A DNA stretch of 64,000 nucleotides from Bacillus sp. AFS041924 (GCF_002577195.1 NZ_NULG01000020.1:102782-166781); one strand, 5' to 3'; counted from the first letter of the stretch, positions 34,976 through 44,629 are shown. Program-made: numbers and translations. The notes: generated by a model not told the origin, from the sequence alone.

Positions 34976-35749
34976 TTACACAATTGATGCTCCACCATCA
35001 ACTACTAGAACAGATCCTGTAACATAATTAGAGGCAGGTGCTGCTAAAAATAAAGCTGCCCCTTTTAGCTCATCCTCATTTCCAAATTTCTTAAGTGGAA
35101 TAGACTCTAGTATTTCACTAGTTCCATGAGAAATTACATCTTTAGACATTTTTGTCGGGAAAAATCCAGGTGCTATTGCATTTACAAAAATGCCACTTGG
35201 ACCCCACTTCGCTGCTAAATCTTTCGTAAAACTGATTACGGCACCTTTACTTGCGCTATAACCAACAGCATTCATAACTTTTGGATTCGTACCTACTAAA
35301 CCAGCAATTGAAGCAATATTTATTATTTTTCCAGCCTTTTGTTCTAACATGATTTTTCCTACTGCTTGGGACATCAAAAATGTACCCGTGACATTTACAT
35401 TCATTACTTTATTCCATGCTTCTAATGGCATTTCTTCGGCAGGAGCTCCCCAAGAGGCACCACTATTATTAACTAAAATATCAATACGACCGAATTTCTC
35501 TTTCGTTTCGTCTACTACTCTTTGTACATCCTCTTTGTTTGTTACATCACATTTAATGGCTAAAGATTCAACACCTAGACTTTTCAATTCTTCACTTATT
35601 TCCTGACAAGCTTCTACATTTCTGGAACAAAGAACAATATTAGCACCTGCTTCAGCGAATCCTTTGGCTATTTGTTCACCTAGACCTCGTCCACCTCCAG
35701 TTACAATTGCTACTTTGCCTGTTAAATCAAATAACTCTTTTACGTGCAT
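34976..35749 (-). CDS. SDR family oxidoreductase
   Basis: This is a classical short-chain dehydrogenase of 257 residues. TGGGRGLGEQIAKGF binds NAD(P), and an Asn-rich DILVNNSGASWG, the catalytic serine in NIASIAGL and YSASKGA complete the site, ending in TGSVLVVDGGASIV. It resembles gluconate-5-dehydrogenase-like and 3-ketoacyl reductase families. AGGAGG precedes the ATG. It is the first gene of the acyl-CoA cluster, with TetR-type operator 2 lying 86 bases upstream; LvaD-like roles (redox at a keto or hydroxy group) would fit. Confidence 0.85.
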   Translation of the reverse strand: MHVKELFDLTGKVAIVTGGGRGLGEQIAKGFAEAGANIVLCSRNVEACQEISEELKSLGVESLAIKCDVTNKEDVQRVVDETKEKFGRIDILVNNSGASWGAPAEEMPLEAWNKVMNVNVTGTFLMSQAVGKIMLEQKAGKIINIASIAGLVGTNPKVMNAVGYSASKGAVISFTKDLAAKWGPSGIFVNAIAPGFFPTKMSKDVISHGTSEILESIPLKKFGNEDELKGAALFLAAPASNYVTGSVLVVDGGASIV

Positions 35750-35834
35750 CTCATGTCCTCCTATAATATGTATTGAATGGATCAGGACTATCTATCTACT
35801 AGGAACTTTAACTACTTTTTAAACAAACACTCAG

Positions 35835-35852
35835 ATACTAACCAGTCGGTAT
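35835..35852. promoter_or_regulatory. TetR-type operator 2 (18-bp palindrome)
   Basis: ATACTAACCAGTCGGTAT lies upstream of the first SDR gene of the cluster and differs from operator 1 only at the two central bases. It defines the left boundary of the proposed regulon. Confidence 0.75.
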
Positions 35853-36500
35853 GTTTGTTAATTTGATCATACTGGATAAATTCTGAATATTCAATAATAA
35901 ACATCATCAAATTTTTATCAAACTAATTTGCTATTATAGAATTTCGTTGATTAATTGATTTCCTTCACCACATCTGCTCATGAAAAATCATTAAAATATT
36001 TCATACAATCAATGAAGATTTTTACAACCAAACGGATTTTTATATGGAGTCAAGAAATAATTAAGATAGAAGAAAAAATACTAATCTAGCTAATTACCTT
36101 GAAATTTCTTTAAAGATTTGAAATTTGGTAAAGTGCGATCTATAAAATGAAGATATAAATTATTCACACAAATTATGACGATGCTTGGCTATTGACAGTT
36201 ATTCAAGACTTCAGAATAACTGAAAAAATTAAACTAAATTGTTTTTTGTTCGATTACTTTTAAAAGATTCTCGAAAAACCCTTAATAAACGTTCATCCAT
36301 GTATTAAAAACTACATTTAAGGGAGGGTATCTAAACATCTTCTTTCATTTCAAGTAGATTTAATCGAACTTTTTTATGAATATTTAGGTGAATTCATCAT
36401 TTTTTTCTCGATTTAAAACAAATTTGCTAGTTTTCAATTTGATCGTATTTATTGTTGAACAATTATTACGTCTTAATACCGTAACAGGTATGGGTAATTT
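35853..36500. other. intergenic region, nothing recognised
   Basis: About 650 bases of AT-rich DNA precede the phased repeat array. No reading frame with a ribosome binding site, RNA gene or strong hairpin was found. Confidence 0.35.
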
Positions 36501-36504
36501 CCTA

Positions 36505-36682
36505 TCTTATTTGCGATTCACGTGGTTTTAATTGCTGTTTTACAAAAATAATTGCGATTATCAAATTTTAATTGCGATTGGGACAATTTTATTTGCTATT
36601 TTCGGATTTTAATTGCAATTTACTGTTTATTTGCACCAAACCTTCATTTATTTGCGATTCTCTAAGTCTTATTTGCAGTTCT
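36505..36682. repeat. phased array of nine TTTATTTGCGATT-like repeats (~20.5-bp period)
   Basis: The tetranucleotide TTGC begins at 36511, 36532, 36552, 36572, 36593, 36613, 36631, 36652 and 36673, always inside a TTTTAATTGCGATT or TTATTTGCGATT context. The spacing of 18-21 bases equals about two helical turns, so all copies face the same side of the helix. It lies 3' of the minus-strand HAD gene at 36759 and far upstream of the acyl-CoA cluster. Function unknown. Confidence 0.75.
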
Positions 36683-36701
36683 GACTATACCAAATTCCCC
36701 A

Positions 36702-36738
36702 TAAAAAAAGAGAGTGTTAGACACGGCACCCTCTTTAA
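36702..36738 (-). terminator. terminator of the HAD gene at 36759
   Basis: On the minus strand AAAGAGGGTG pairs with CACTCTCTTT (one G-U pair) and is followed by TTTT, about 20 bases after the stop codon. Confidence 0.8.
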
Positions 36739-36758
36739 TCTTCAAACACCACTCTTAT

Positions 36759-37409
36759 TTAGTTAAAATGTTTAATAACATCTACTAGTGATTTTTCAGC
36801 CATTGATGATAATCTTAAACTATGATTCTCAAACTCTAAATGTGAAGTAACACTATTTGGAACAATTACACAATGTAATCCTGCTTTCGTTGCAGCGATT
36901 AATCCGTTCAGCGAATCTTCAAATGCAATCGCTTTAGTTACTTGCACTCCTATTTCCTCAATTGCCTTTAAATATAATTCTGGATCTGGTTTTACTTTTG
37001 TTACATCGTCTTTTGTCTTAATAACAGAGAAGTACTCGTATATATTTAATTTTTTCAAAAAGCTTTCTACCCATTCTCTTGATGAGCTAGAAGCCAAACC
37101 AATATGTAATCCCGCGTTTTTTGCTGCGATTAAATAGTCCTCTACACTTTCTCTAAGTACTGGTTCTAGGAGCTTCTCATCAACTAGTTCTTTAGCCAGT
37201 TGTTCGATCATTTCTTTTTCAATTGGTTCTTTTAAATTCGAATCGATATAGTTAAATAAAACTTCATCACTCGTCCCTACAACCTCTGAAAATTTTTGAA
37301 GTGTTAACTCTACATCATATCGAAGTAGGACTTCTTTATACGCTTCAAACCAAACAGACTCAGTATCAACTATTAACCCATCAAAATCAAATATTACCGC
37401 TTTTATCAT
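36759..37409 (-). CDS. HAD-IA family hydrolase (beta-phosphoglucomutase/YhcW-like)
   Basis: This HAD hydrolase of 216 residues has motif I as FDFDGLIVDTE (nucleophile Asp and second Asp), motif II GLASSSSREWV, motif III lysine in TKDDVTKVKPDPELYLKAIE and motif IV AFEDSLNGLIAATKAGL. The helical C1 cap covers about 18-80. It resembles beta-phosphoglucomutase and B. subtilis YhcW; the substrate is probably a sugar phosphate but is not fixed by the sequence. AAGGAGAAATGAA leads into the ATG. The next gene starts 74 bases upstream and may be cotranscribed. Confidence 0.83.
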   Translation of the reverse strand: MIKAVIFDFDGLIVDTESVWFEAYKEVLLRYDVELTLQKFSEVVGTSDEVLFNYIDSNLKEPIEKEMIEQLAKELVDEKLLEPVLRESVEDYLIAAKNAGLHIGLASSSSREWVESFLKKLNIYEYFSVIKTKDDVTKVKPDPELYLKAIEEIGVQVTKAIAFEDSLNGLIAATKAGLHCVIVPNSVTSHLEFENHSLRLSSMAEKSLVDVIKHFN

Positions 37410-37483
37410 TTCATTTCTCCTTTTTTCTTAAGTGCTTAAAATACTAGTCTTAACTCTTTTTAGTTAATAACACTATAAATCTA

Positions 37484-38029
37484 TTAATACTTTTCCCAAT
37501 CAGGTTTAATCAGAGAAAATACGTTTAAATCATAAGACTGATCATTTTGTACTAAATAGCCTCTCAACAATCCTTCTTTTTTAAAACCTACCTTCTCAAC
37601 TAGAGTAGATGAGGCTGTATTATCCGGAAAAATATTGGCTCCAATTCGAAAAATCCCTAGTTTTTCAAAGCAATATGATGTAATTTCCTTAATTGCTTCT
37701 GACATATATCCTTTTCTCCAAAATTCAGGTAATAAATCATATCCAATTTCAGTTCTTCTGGAGTGTAAAACTAAATTATTTAAACCAATTGTACCGATTA
37801 ATTTTTTTGATTCTTTTTCAACGATTCCAAAGCGCATTCCTTGCAGATTTTCAAATCTAGTTTGAAAAGAATCAATCATTTTGACAGCTTGATCTTTTTC
37901 AGTAAAGGGATCCATACCATAGTACTTAATTACCTCTTCATTTGAAAAGATTGAAAAAATCTCATCAACATTTTTATGTGTAATTTGTCTTAAAGATAAT
38001 CTTTCTGTTTCTAAAACTGGAAATTCCAT
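37484..38029 (-). CDS. GNAT acetyltransferase, RimJ/RimL-like
   Basis: This single-domain acetyltransferase of 181 residues belongs to the RimJ/RimL ribosomal-protein N-acetyltransferase-like class: TERLSLRQITHKNVDEIFSI at the N-terminus, EIGYDLLPEFWRKGYMSEAI as acetyl-CoA motif, and NTASSTLVEKVGFKKEGLLR at the end. I chose the ATG at 38029 after GGGAGGGG; a GTG lies directly before it. The substrate, protein or small molecule, is unknown. Confidence 0.82.
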   Translation of the reverse strand: MEFPVLETERLSLRQITHKNVDEIFSIFSNEEVIKYYGMDPFTEKDQAVKMIDSFQTRFENLQGMRFGIVEKESKKLIGTIGLNNLVLHSRRTEIGYDLLPEFWRKGYMSEAIKEITSYCFEKLGIFRIGANIFPDNTASSTLVEKVGFKKEGLLRGYLVQNDQSYDLNVFSLIKPDWEKY

Positions 38030-38278
38030 CACGTTACCCCTCCCTAATCATTATCTTAAACTCATCTTAATTTTTTAAAGTACCTTATTTTACCATAGTC
38101 ATAATCTATTTTTCTTAATTTTTTTCAATTAAGCTCATTTACTTTTATATCTATAGACTCATGTATGTCATTCTAATCAAAAGTATCCTTTTTTTATGAT
38201 ATCCAGAAATTGGGAATAATCCAATTTCACAGTAATAGAAATAAATAGACTCATTCACTAATAAGGGAGCAAAGTTAA

Positions 38279-39484
38279 ATGAACAATCAATTAAAAGTTA
38301 ATCCACAGGATTTTTACAAAGACCCCTATTCGTATTTTAAAAACGCTCGAACAATAAGTCCTGTACTTTACACAGAGCTTTTTCAAAGAACTGGTTGGCT
38401 AATAACAGGTTATAAAGAAGTAGAGAAAGTTTTAAAAGATCCTCGTTTTATTAAAGAAGCAACTAAAGTTACCCCACCAGAACAAGTACCAAAAAGTGTT
38501 ATGCCAGCAATTTCATTAAATCAGAAAATGATGCTTTTTCGAGACGCACCTGATCATACAAGATTAAGAAATCTTGTGAACAAAGCCTTTTCTCCAAGAA
38601 TGGTTGAAAATTTACGCGGTACGGTAAATGAAATTGCTGATTATTTAATTGCAAATATGAAGGGAAAATCAACACATGAACTAATAAGTGACTTTTCATA
38701 TTTATTACCTGTATTTGTCATAACTGACTTATTAGGTGTACCGCAGGATGATCGAGATTTATTTCGCAATTGGTCAGATGCATTTATTAAATTTATTGAT
38801 TTTAACACAACAATTGAAGATTTAGAATTAGTCACTAAAGATATTCTTGATGCTTCTAATTATTTCAGAAGTCTTATTACTGAGAGAAGAAGTAGACCAA
38901 AAGAGGATTTAATTAGTCATTTAATTGCTGCAGAGGAATCTGGTGATAAATTAAGCGAAGATGAAATGATTGCAAGTTGTCTTCTTTTATTAATTGCCGG
39001 TCATGAAACAACTGTTAATTTAATTACGAATGGATATTATTTATTATTAAAACATCCGGACCAATATGAACTTTTAAAAAATGACATAACATTAATTCCT
39101 TCAGCGGTCGAAGAAATTTTAAGATTCGAATCACCAGTTATTTTTACATCCAGATGGGCTAGAGAGGATTTTGAATTTGCTGGTAATTCAATAAAAAAAG
39201 GCGATTACTTTATGGTTTCCTTAGGTGGTGCCAATTACGATCCGAGTGTCACAAATAACCCAGAAATATTTGATATTACTCGAAAGAATATAAAACATTT
39301 ATCCTTTTCTACTGGCCCACATTTTTGCTTAGGTGCCCCATTAGCTAGATTAGAAGGACAAATCGCAATTGAAAAACTGACTAGACATTTATATAATCCT
39401 GTTCTCATAGAGGAGCCAACTCGTCGGGCAAATGTTGCTTTTCGTGGTTTTGAAAGCTTAAATATTGAAGCGAGTATTCAATGA
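38279..39484 (+). CDS. cytochrome P450
   Basis: This soluble bacterial class I P450 has 401 residues. The heme-thiolate ligand is Cys350 in FSTGPHFCLGAPLARLEG, the I-helix oxygen-activation motif is AGHETTVN, and the K-helix ExxR lies in EEILRFESP. There is no membrane anchor. It resembles the CYP107/CYP109 groups of Bacilli, which hydroxylate fatty acids, steroids or macrolides with external ferredoxin and reductase; neither partner is encoded nearby. AAGGGAG precedes the ATG. It is monocistronic and faces ileS. Confidence 0.9.
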   Translation: MNNQLKVNPQDFYKDPYSYFKNARTISPVLYTELFQRTGWLITGYKEVEKVLKDPRFIKEATKVTPPEQVPKSVMPAISLNQKMMLFRDAPDHTRLRNLVNKAFSPRMVENLRGTVNEIADYLIANMKGKSTHELISDFSYLLPVFVITDLLGVPQDDRDLFRNWSDAFIKFIDFNTTIEDLELVTKDILDASNYFRSLITERRSRPKEDLISHLIAAEESGDKLSEDEMIASCLLLLIAGHETTVNLITNGYYLLLKHPDQYELLKNDITLIPSAVEEILRFESPVIFTSRWAREDFEFAGNSIKKGDYFMVSLGGANYDPSVTNNPEIFDITRKNIKHLSFSTGPHFCLGAPLARLEGQIAIEKLTRHLYNPVLIEEPTRRANVAFRGFESLNIEASIQ

Positions 39485-39520
39485 TTCAATAGAGAGCTAC
39501 TTTTACTATTCAATATAAAA

Positions 39521-39625
39521 TTCGTACGTAAAGTACTGAATTTTGTTCATATAACAGTAATTTTCGTGCATAAAGTACATTTTTTCGTTCATAAAACAGT
39601 TATATTTGTTCATAAAGTACTTTAG
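39521..39625. repeat. phased array of five ~21-bp repeats alternating two variants
   Basis: Units begin at 39521, 39543, 39563, 39584 and 39606 (spacings 22, 20, 21 and 22). Units 1, 3 and 5 end in AAAGTAC; units 2 and 4 end in AACAGT; all share a TTCGT or TTGTT start followed in most by CATAAA. It lies between the convergent P450 and ileS genes, before their shared terminator. Confidence 0.7.
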
Positions 39626-39735
39626 TGCGTCATTTGGCATTCTTTTTTTGCCAAGTCCATTCGATATGATGATTAAATCTGAAAAACATTTTCTTGAAAC
39701 GAGCGGAAATTAAATCAAACTCTTTTATAAACACA

Positions 39736-39771
39736 AAACCCCACAAGTAAATTACATACTTTGTGGGGTTT
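39736..39771. terminator. bidirectional terminator between P450 and ileS
   Basis: An 11-bp GC-rich stem (AAACCCCACAA with TTGTGGGGTTT) has T-rich sequence on both sides and lies between two convergent stop codons. Confidence 0.85.
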
Positions 39772-39803
39772 CTTTCTCTCTACCTATCAATTCTTACCTT
39801 ATT

Positions 39804-42800
39804 CTAATTTGAAGCAAATAATTCAATTTCAGCTTGAAAGTCACCAAATTGAATTTCTTTTCCATTGACTTGATTCTTAACTATGAGATTCCTCATTAAT
39901 AAGTTTTCCTCAAGCATTTCTTTAAACTTTTCAATAATATCAATAAATTCTGTATTGGCTTTAATTCCGATGTCTACACGCATATTAATCGGTAAATTTA
40001 ATTCTTTTCGATATTCTTGAATTGATCTAATTAGTTCTCTAACGGTACCTTCTTGAACAAGGTCTTCGGTTAGTAATGTATCAAGTGTAACGATGAATTC
40101 ACCATTTGTCGCAGTTGCAAATCCTTCTTTTGCACTTTTTTCGATTAAAATATCTTGGGTATCTACTTTTGCTGTTTCACCTGAATCAAGCGTTATTTCA
40201 GCATATCCGGTTTCAATAACTTTATTCGCTTCTTCATTTGTTAATTTTTGCAGTGATTGATTAACTAAATTTGAAAGCTTTCCAAATTTTGCTCCTGATT
40301 TTTTAAAATCTAATTTCATTTTTAAAATTGAAAAATCATTTTCGTTATTTTTTTGTTGGAATGCTTTTACGTTTAACTCATCTAAAACAATTTCTTTATA
40401 TAGATCCCAATCGAATACATCATTGTTACTAATTAGAGTTAAGCTAGCTAAAGGCTGTTTAATCTTTAAAGAATTGGCATTTCGGATGCTTCTTCCAAGC
40501 TCTACAACTTTTAGAACTGCATCCATTTCTTTTTCTAACTGCTTATCGATCAGTGCTTCATTACAAGTTGGGAAATTAGATAAATGAACACTTTCGTTTG
40601 TTAAATTAATATATACGTCTTCTGCTATGAATGGTGTAAACGGTGCTAATAATTGACTTACCCTTGTTAAAACTTCATACAGTGTGAAGTAAGCCGCTGC
40701 CTTTTCTTGATTCATTCCATTTGACCAAAAACGTTCTCTTGACCTTCTTACGTACCAATTACTAACTTCATCTACTATTTTAGCGATGTCTCTAGCGGCA
40801 TTCGTAAATTGATATTCCTCCAAAAATTTATCTACATTTTTAATTGTGCTATGCAAGCGTGAAATAATCCATTTATCCAACGTATTTACTTTGTACTCAT
40901 ATTGGTTTTCATGGTTAAATCCATCTAAATTTGCATATAAACTGTAGAAACTATAAACATTGTCGAATGTATCAATTAGTTTTGATTTTGCCTCTTGAAC
41001 TGCCCTTTCAGAAAAACGCTTAGGGTTCCAAGGTGCACTGTCTACTAATAAAGCCCATCTTAATGAATCTGAACCATATTCTTGTATTAATTCTACTGGA
41101 TCAAGTGCATTACCTTTACTCTTTGACATTTTTTGTCCATTTTCATCTAGTACATGACCTAAAGATAATACACGCTTGTATGGTACTTTTCCAGTAAATA
41201 GAGTAGATACTGCAAGTAAACTATAGAACCATCCTCTTGTTTGATCGATCCCTTCTATTACTACATCAGCTGGGAATTGTTTCTCAAATTTACCTTTATT
41301 TTCAAAAGGATAATGATACTGAGCAAATGGCATTGAGCCGCTATCGAACCAGACATCAATTACTTCTAGAGTCCTTTTCATCTTCCCATTACATTTTGGA
41401 CAATTTAGATAGACTTCATCAACAAAAGGTTTATGCAATTCAATTGAGTCCGCAATTTCTTTATCCGAATGGCTACATAATTCTTTTATACTTTTTGGAG
41501 CTAATTGATGATTACATGTATCACATTCCCAAACATTTAATGGCGTACCCCAATATCTATTTCGACTAATATTCCAATCAACCATTTGTTCTAAAAAATT
41601 ACCGAACCGGCCATGTTTAATATGGTCTGGATGCCATGTTACTTCATTATTATTTTTAATAAATTGGTCTTTTAATGCTGTAGTTTTGATAAACCAACTT
41701 TCATTTGCATAATAGAGTAAAGGTGAGTCACATCTCCAACAGTGAGGATAGCTGTGCTCATACTTTTCTTTACTAAATAATAATTCATTTTCAGCTAAAT
41801 ACCTTACTATATCTACATCACACTCTTTAACAAATCGACCTTGAAAATCTGTCACTTCTTCGGTATATTGGCCCTTTTCATTTACTACATTCACAAAAGA
41901 GAAACCATTTTCTTGAACAACTCGATGGTCATCTTCACCATACGCTGGTGCAATATGAACTATTCCAGTACCACTATTTTCAGTAACAAATTCTGCGGTA
42001 ACTACTTTATGGCCAACTTCAACAGTTACAAAATTAAATGGTGGTAAATAGCTGACCCCGATTAAATCAGCACCGAGAAATTCAGATAATATGACATAAT
42101 CAGTTTTTAATACTCTATCTAATGAACTTTTTGCAAGTATAAATACTTCCTCACCTTTTTTTGCGCGAACATATTCCATTTTTGGATTTACAGCTAACGC
42201 TACATTAGCTGGTAGTGTCCACGGAGTTGTCGTCCATCCAAGTAGAGATACATTTTCTTCATTTTTTAATTTAAACTTAACGGTTGCTGATAAATCCTTA
42301 ACGTCTTTATATCCTTGCGCTACTTCATGTGAGCTTAGTGAAGTTTGACAGCTAGGGCAATATGGTGAAACACGATGTCCTTTTACAAGTAATCCTTTTT
42401 CGTGAATTGTCCCAAGAATATTCCAAACACTTTCAATATAAGAATTATCCAATGTTACATATGGATCATCCATATCAACCCAATAACCTAATTGCTCAGT
42501 AAAATCTCGCCATTGTTTCTCGTAAGTAAAAACACTTTCTTTACATTTGTCGAGAAAGGCTTTTACACCATAACGTTCAATTTCCGCTTTACCTGAAATT
42601 CCTAGCGTTTTTTCAACACCGAGTTCTACAGGTAAACCATGTGTGTCCCATCCAGCTTTACGAATAACTTGGAAACCAGCCATTGTTTTATATCTCGCTA
42701 CAACGTCTTTTATTGTGCGACCTAATGCATGACCAACATGGGGCAGTCCATTTGCAGTTGGGGGGCCTTCATAAAAAACAAAGGATTGATGATTTTCTCT

Positions 42801-42884
42801 TTGTTCAATTGATTTTAAAAATGTGTTATTTTTTGACCAAAATTCACTGATTCTTTTTTCACGATTTTGAACAGATTCTTTCAT
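39804..42884 (-). CDS. ileS: isoleucyl-tRNA synthetase, long (type 2-like) form
   Basis: This class I aminoacyl-tRNA synthetase has 1026 residues. The HIGH motif reads HVGH in [35 protein letters not shown] follows, the editing domain has [15 protein letters not shown], and the KMSKS loop is intact ([15 protein letters not shown]). Length and the HIGH context resemble the eukaryote-like IleRS2 class, often less sensitive to mupirocin, rather than the ~920-residue IleRS1 of B. subtilis. The ATG at 42884 follows AGAGAGGCG. A T-box leader controls it. Many Bacilli with IleRS2 also have IleRS1 elsewhere; that cannot be seen here. Confidence 0.93.
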   Translation of the reverse strand: MKESVQNREKRISEFWSKNNTFLKSIEQRENHQSFVFYEGPPTANGLPHVGHALGRTIKDVVARYKTMAGFQVIRKAGWDTHGLPVELGVEKTLGISGKAEIERYGVKAFLDKCKESVFTYEKQWRDFTEQLGYWVDMDDPYVTLDNSYIESVWNILGTIHEKGLLVKGHRVSPYCPSCQTSLSSHEVAQGYKDVKDLSATVKFKLKNEENVSLLGWTTTPWTLPANVALAVNPKMEYVRAKKGEEVFILAKSSLDRVLKTDYVILSEFLGADLIGVSYLPPFNFVTVEVGHKVVTAEFVTENSGTGIVHIAPAYGEDDHRVVQENGFSFVNVVNEKGQYTEEVTDFQGRFVKECDVDIVRYLAENELLFSKEKYEHSYPHCWRCDSPLLYYANESWFIKTTALKDQFIKNNNEVTWHPDHIKHGRFGNFLEQMVDWNISRNRYWGTPLNVWECDTCNHQLAPKSIKELCSHSDKEIADSIELHKPFVDEVYLNCPKCNGKMKRTLEVIDVWFDSGSMPFAQYHYPFENKGKFEKQFPADVVIEGIDQTRGWFYSLLAVSTLFTGKVPYKRVLSLGHVLDENGQKMSKSKGNALDPVELIQEYGSDSLRWALLVDSAPWNPKRFSERAVQEAKSKLIDTFDNVYSFYSLYANLDGFNHENQYEYKVNTLDKWIISRLHSTIKNVDKFLEEYQFTNAARDIAKIVDEVSNWYVRRSRERFWSNGMNQEKAAAYFTLYEVLTRVSQLLAPFTPFIAEDVYINLTNESVHLSNFPTCNEALIDKQLEKEMDAVLKVVELGRSIRNANSLKIKQPLASLTLISNNDVFDWDLYKEIVLDELNVKAFQQKNNENDFSILKMKLDFKKSGAKFGKLSNLVNQSLQKLTNEEANKVIETGYAEITLDSGETAKVDTQDILIEKSAKEGFATATNGEFIVTLDTLLTEDLVQEGTVRELIRSIQEYRKELNLPINMRVDIGIKANTEFIDIIEKFKEMLEENLLMRNLIVKNQVNGKEIQFGDFQAEIELFASN

Positions 42885-43197
42885 AATTGATATCGCCTCT
42901 CTAATTTTTTTAAAGCACACAAAAACCCGCCCCTATAATAAGGGACGGGTTTAACCGCGATACCACCCTAATTCTATTGAAAAAAGTCCGTTCTTCAATA
43001 GCACTTAAGTCACGTACAATCATACGCGTTCCTTTTAACGGTAGACACCCGTTCAAACCTACTTTAGTTTCAGTTTGACTTCTCGGAGAGGATCTTCATT
43101 TAAGTACTATTCACCGGATTTCAGCTTCCCCGGCTCTCTGTAGAACAGTATCGAAAATTACTTTTCTCGTCATTGAATTAATTTGTGTGCTTTAATT
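42885..43197 (-). promoter_or_regulatory. T-box riboswitch, isoleucine (AUC specifier)
   Basis: Reading the minus strand, the leader has a Stem I with specifier AUC (plus-strand 43091-43093, in GAAGATCCTC), the T-box sequence GGTGGTATCGCGG (42955-42967), and a terminator with arms AACCCGTCCCT and AGGGGCGGGTT followed by TTTT (42921-42951). Uncharged tRNA-Ile should favour the antiterminator. A perfect 13-base complementarity (42911-42923 with 43182-43194) brackets the whole leader. Confidence 0.92.
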
Positions 43198-43204
43198 GTT
43201 AATT

Positions 43205-43233
43205 ATTATATCCATCGACATTGAAAAAGTCAA
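43205..43233 (-). promoter_or_regulatory. sigma-A promoter of the ileS leader
   Basis: On the minus strand TTGACT and TATAAT are separated by exactly 17 bases. This predicts transcription starting near 43197, at the 5' end of the T-box leader. Confidence 0.85.
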
Positions 43234-43302
43234 AGTTATCTTAATTTTTTTATTTAAACCATTCACTAATATGGATAAATCTTACAACTATGTGTACAAT
43301 TA

Positions 43303-43545
43303 TTACAGTGAATCAGCAGTTTTTTCAAACATTACACTTTGCTCAATTAAACCACATGCTCCACATTGAACTAAATATTCTGGACCTTTATAAGGAACAA
43401 AAAATGGATCTAGGCCACCTGAGACATACTCTTCTAGTTCAACATCTCCGCTTTGAGCATTTAATTTAACAGCTTTTGGATTTTGTTCTATCAAATAAAA
43501 TCTACTTTTGTTTGTTTTGCAGCGTGGACATGCTAATTTATGCAT
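43303..43545 (-). CDS. small zinc-ribbon-like protein
   Basis: This protein of 80 residues has two CxxC knuckles: CPRCKTNKSRFY at the start and QCGACGLIEQ near residue 65, so a single zinc ribbon is likely. The middle is acidic and contains a Gly/Pro-rich loop. GAGGTGA precedes the ATG at 43545; a GTG nine bases earlier is the alternative. I do not recognise the family, and nothing in the context fixes a function. Confidence 0.75.
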   Translation of the reverse strand: MHKLACPRCKTNKSRFYLIEQNPKAVKLNAQSGDVELEEYVSGGLDPFFVPYKGPEYLVQCGACGLIEQSVMFEKTADSL

Positions 43546-43608
43546 AGTTTTCACCTCATATTATTCATATAAGGTTACTATTCCATTAAATTACTATCTT
43601 TATTCATA

Positions 43609-43803
43609 TTAATTTGAATTTAATTTTCCTTCAAATACGATTTTTCTTCCGGTCGGTTCAATTTCAACCTTACCATTTACCATCTGCTCTGAAAATATTG
43701 GTACTTCCATCCTTTTAACAGGTGTATAACCTTCTTTTTGCATTCTTTCTAAGCAGTCATTAATTGTTTCATGTTCAAAAACTTCAAATTTTTTCTTACT
43801 CAT
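43609..43803 (-). CDS. NETI motif-containing protein
   Basis: This 64-residue protein fits the small NETI/YebG family of Bacilli: [20 protein letters not shown] at the N-terminus holds the ETI core, followed by [12 protein letters not shown] and a basic, beta-rich C-terminus. The function of the family is unknown. AGGGAAATAG leads to the ATG. It lies between the zinc-ribbon gene and a Bax-inhibitor-like gene. Confidence 0.72.
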   Translation of the reverse strand: MSKKKFEVFEHETINDCLERMQKEGYTPVKRMEVPIFSEQMVNGKVEIEPTGRKIVFEGKLNSN

Positions 43804-43858
43804 CTATTTCCCTACTTTCTAAAAATGATATTCTAGCTAATCATAATCAAATTATAGT

Positions 43859-43890
43859 AAAAAACCTTACTTTCATTTGAGAGTAAGGTT
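43859..43890 (-). terminator. terminator of the Bax-inhibitor-like gene
   Basis: On the minus strand AACCTTACT pairs with AGTAAGGTT and is followed by TTTT, 17 bases past the stop codon. Confidence 0.8.
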
Positions 43891-43906
43891 AAAATGACTA
43901 AATTTT

Positions 43907-44629
43907 TTAATCTCGAAGCTTTGATAGGAATCGAAGTGCTTCTATATAAACCCAAATGACTGTTACTAATAAACCAAATGCGCAATACCACTCGAATTCT
44001 TTTGGTGCGCCTTGTTTTACACTTGTTGTAATTAAATCAAAGTCTAAGAATAAATTTAGTGAAGCAATTACTAGAATTGCCAAGCTTACAAAGATTCCAA
44101 TTGGACCAGATTGATGCATAAATGGAATTGGAACATGGAATAACTGAAGGACCATCGTTAGTAAATAAAACAAAAACACACCGATTGTTAATCCTAAAAC
44201 AATCGATCTAAAACGATGCGTTACTTTAACAAGTCCAGTAGCATAACAGATTAATGTTCCTGCAATAATAGCAATTGTTAATAGCACCGCTTGTAGTACA
44301 ATCATCCCATAAGTTGCTTCATAAACAGCTGATATATTACCAATTAAAATCCCTTCAACTGCTGCGTATATTGGCGTTGTAATGGGCGCAATTCTAGGAG
44401 AAAAAGATGTTACTAAACCTAGAATTAATGCAATGATTAAACATCCAATGAACACTTTGGAATTAAGTGTTCCAGTAGCAGTTAAATAAAAAGAGTATCC
44501 TGCTGTTGCGATAAGTAAAATTAAAGCTATGATTGTTTTACCAATTGTTCCACCTAATGTCATCGTTTTTGCAGAATGACTTGATTTCGTTAATCGTTCA
44601 GAATTTAAGATAGGATTTGAACTCCTCAT
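43907..44629 (-). CDS. Bax inhibitor-1/YccA family membrane protein
   Basis: This polytopic membrane protein of 240 residues has seven hydrophobic helices (about 29-48, 60-76, 83-102, 108-130, 140-162, 175-198 and 215-235). The last two helices carry LNLFLDFDLI and a Trp/Tyr-rich segment, matching the bacterial BaxI-1 family with acidic residues in the last helices. Relatives such as BsYetJ act as pH-sensitive calcium leak channels; that activity is not proven for this subgroup. AGGAGG precedes the ATG. Confidence 0.82.
   Translation of the reverse strand: MRSSNPILNSERLTKSSHSAKTMTLGGTIGKTIIALILLIATAGYSFYLTATGTLNSKVFIGCLIIALILGLVTSFSPRIAPITTPIYAAVEGILIGNISAVYEATYGMIVLQAVLLTIAIIAGTLICYATGLVKVTHRFRSIVLGLTIGVFLFYLLTMVLQLFHVPIPFMHQSGPIGIFVSLAILVIASLNLFLDFDLITTSVKQGAPKEFEWYCAFGLLVTVIWVYIEALRFLSKLRD

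Noticed and set aside
36505-36682. CRISPR array
   Set aside because: The units are only ~20 bases apart with no room for spacers, cores are degenerate and no cas genes are present.
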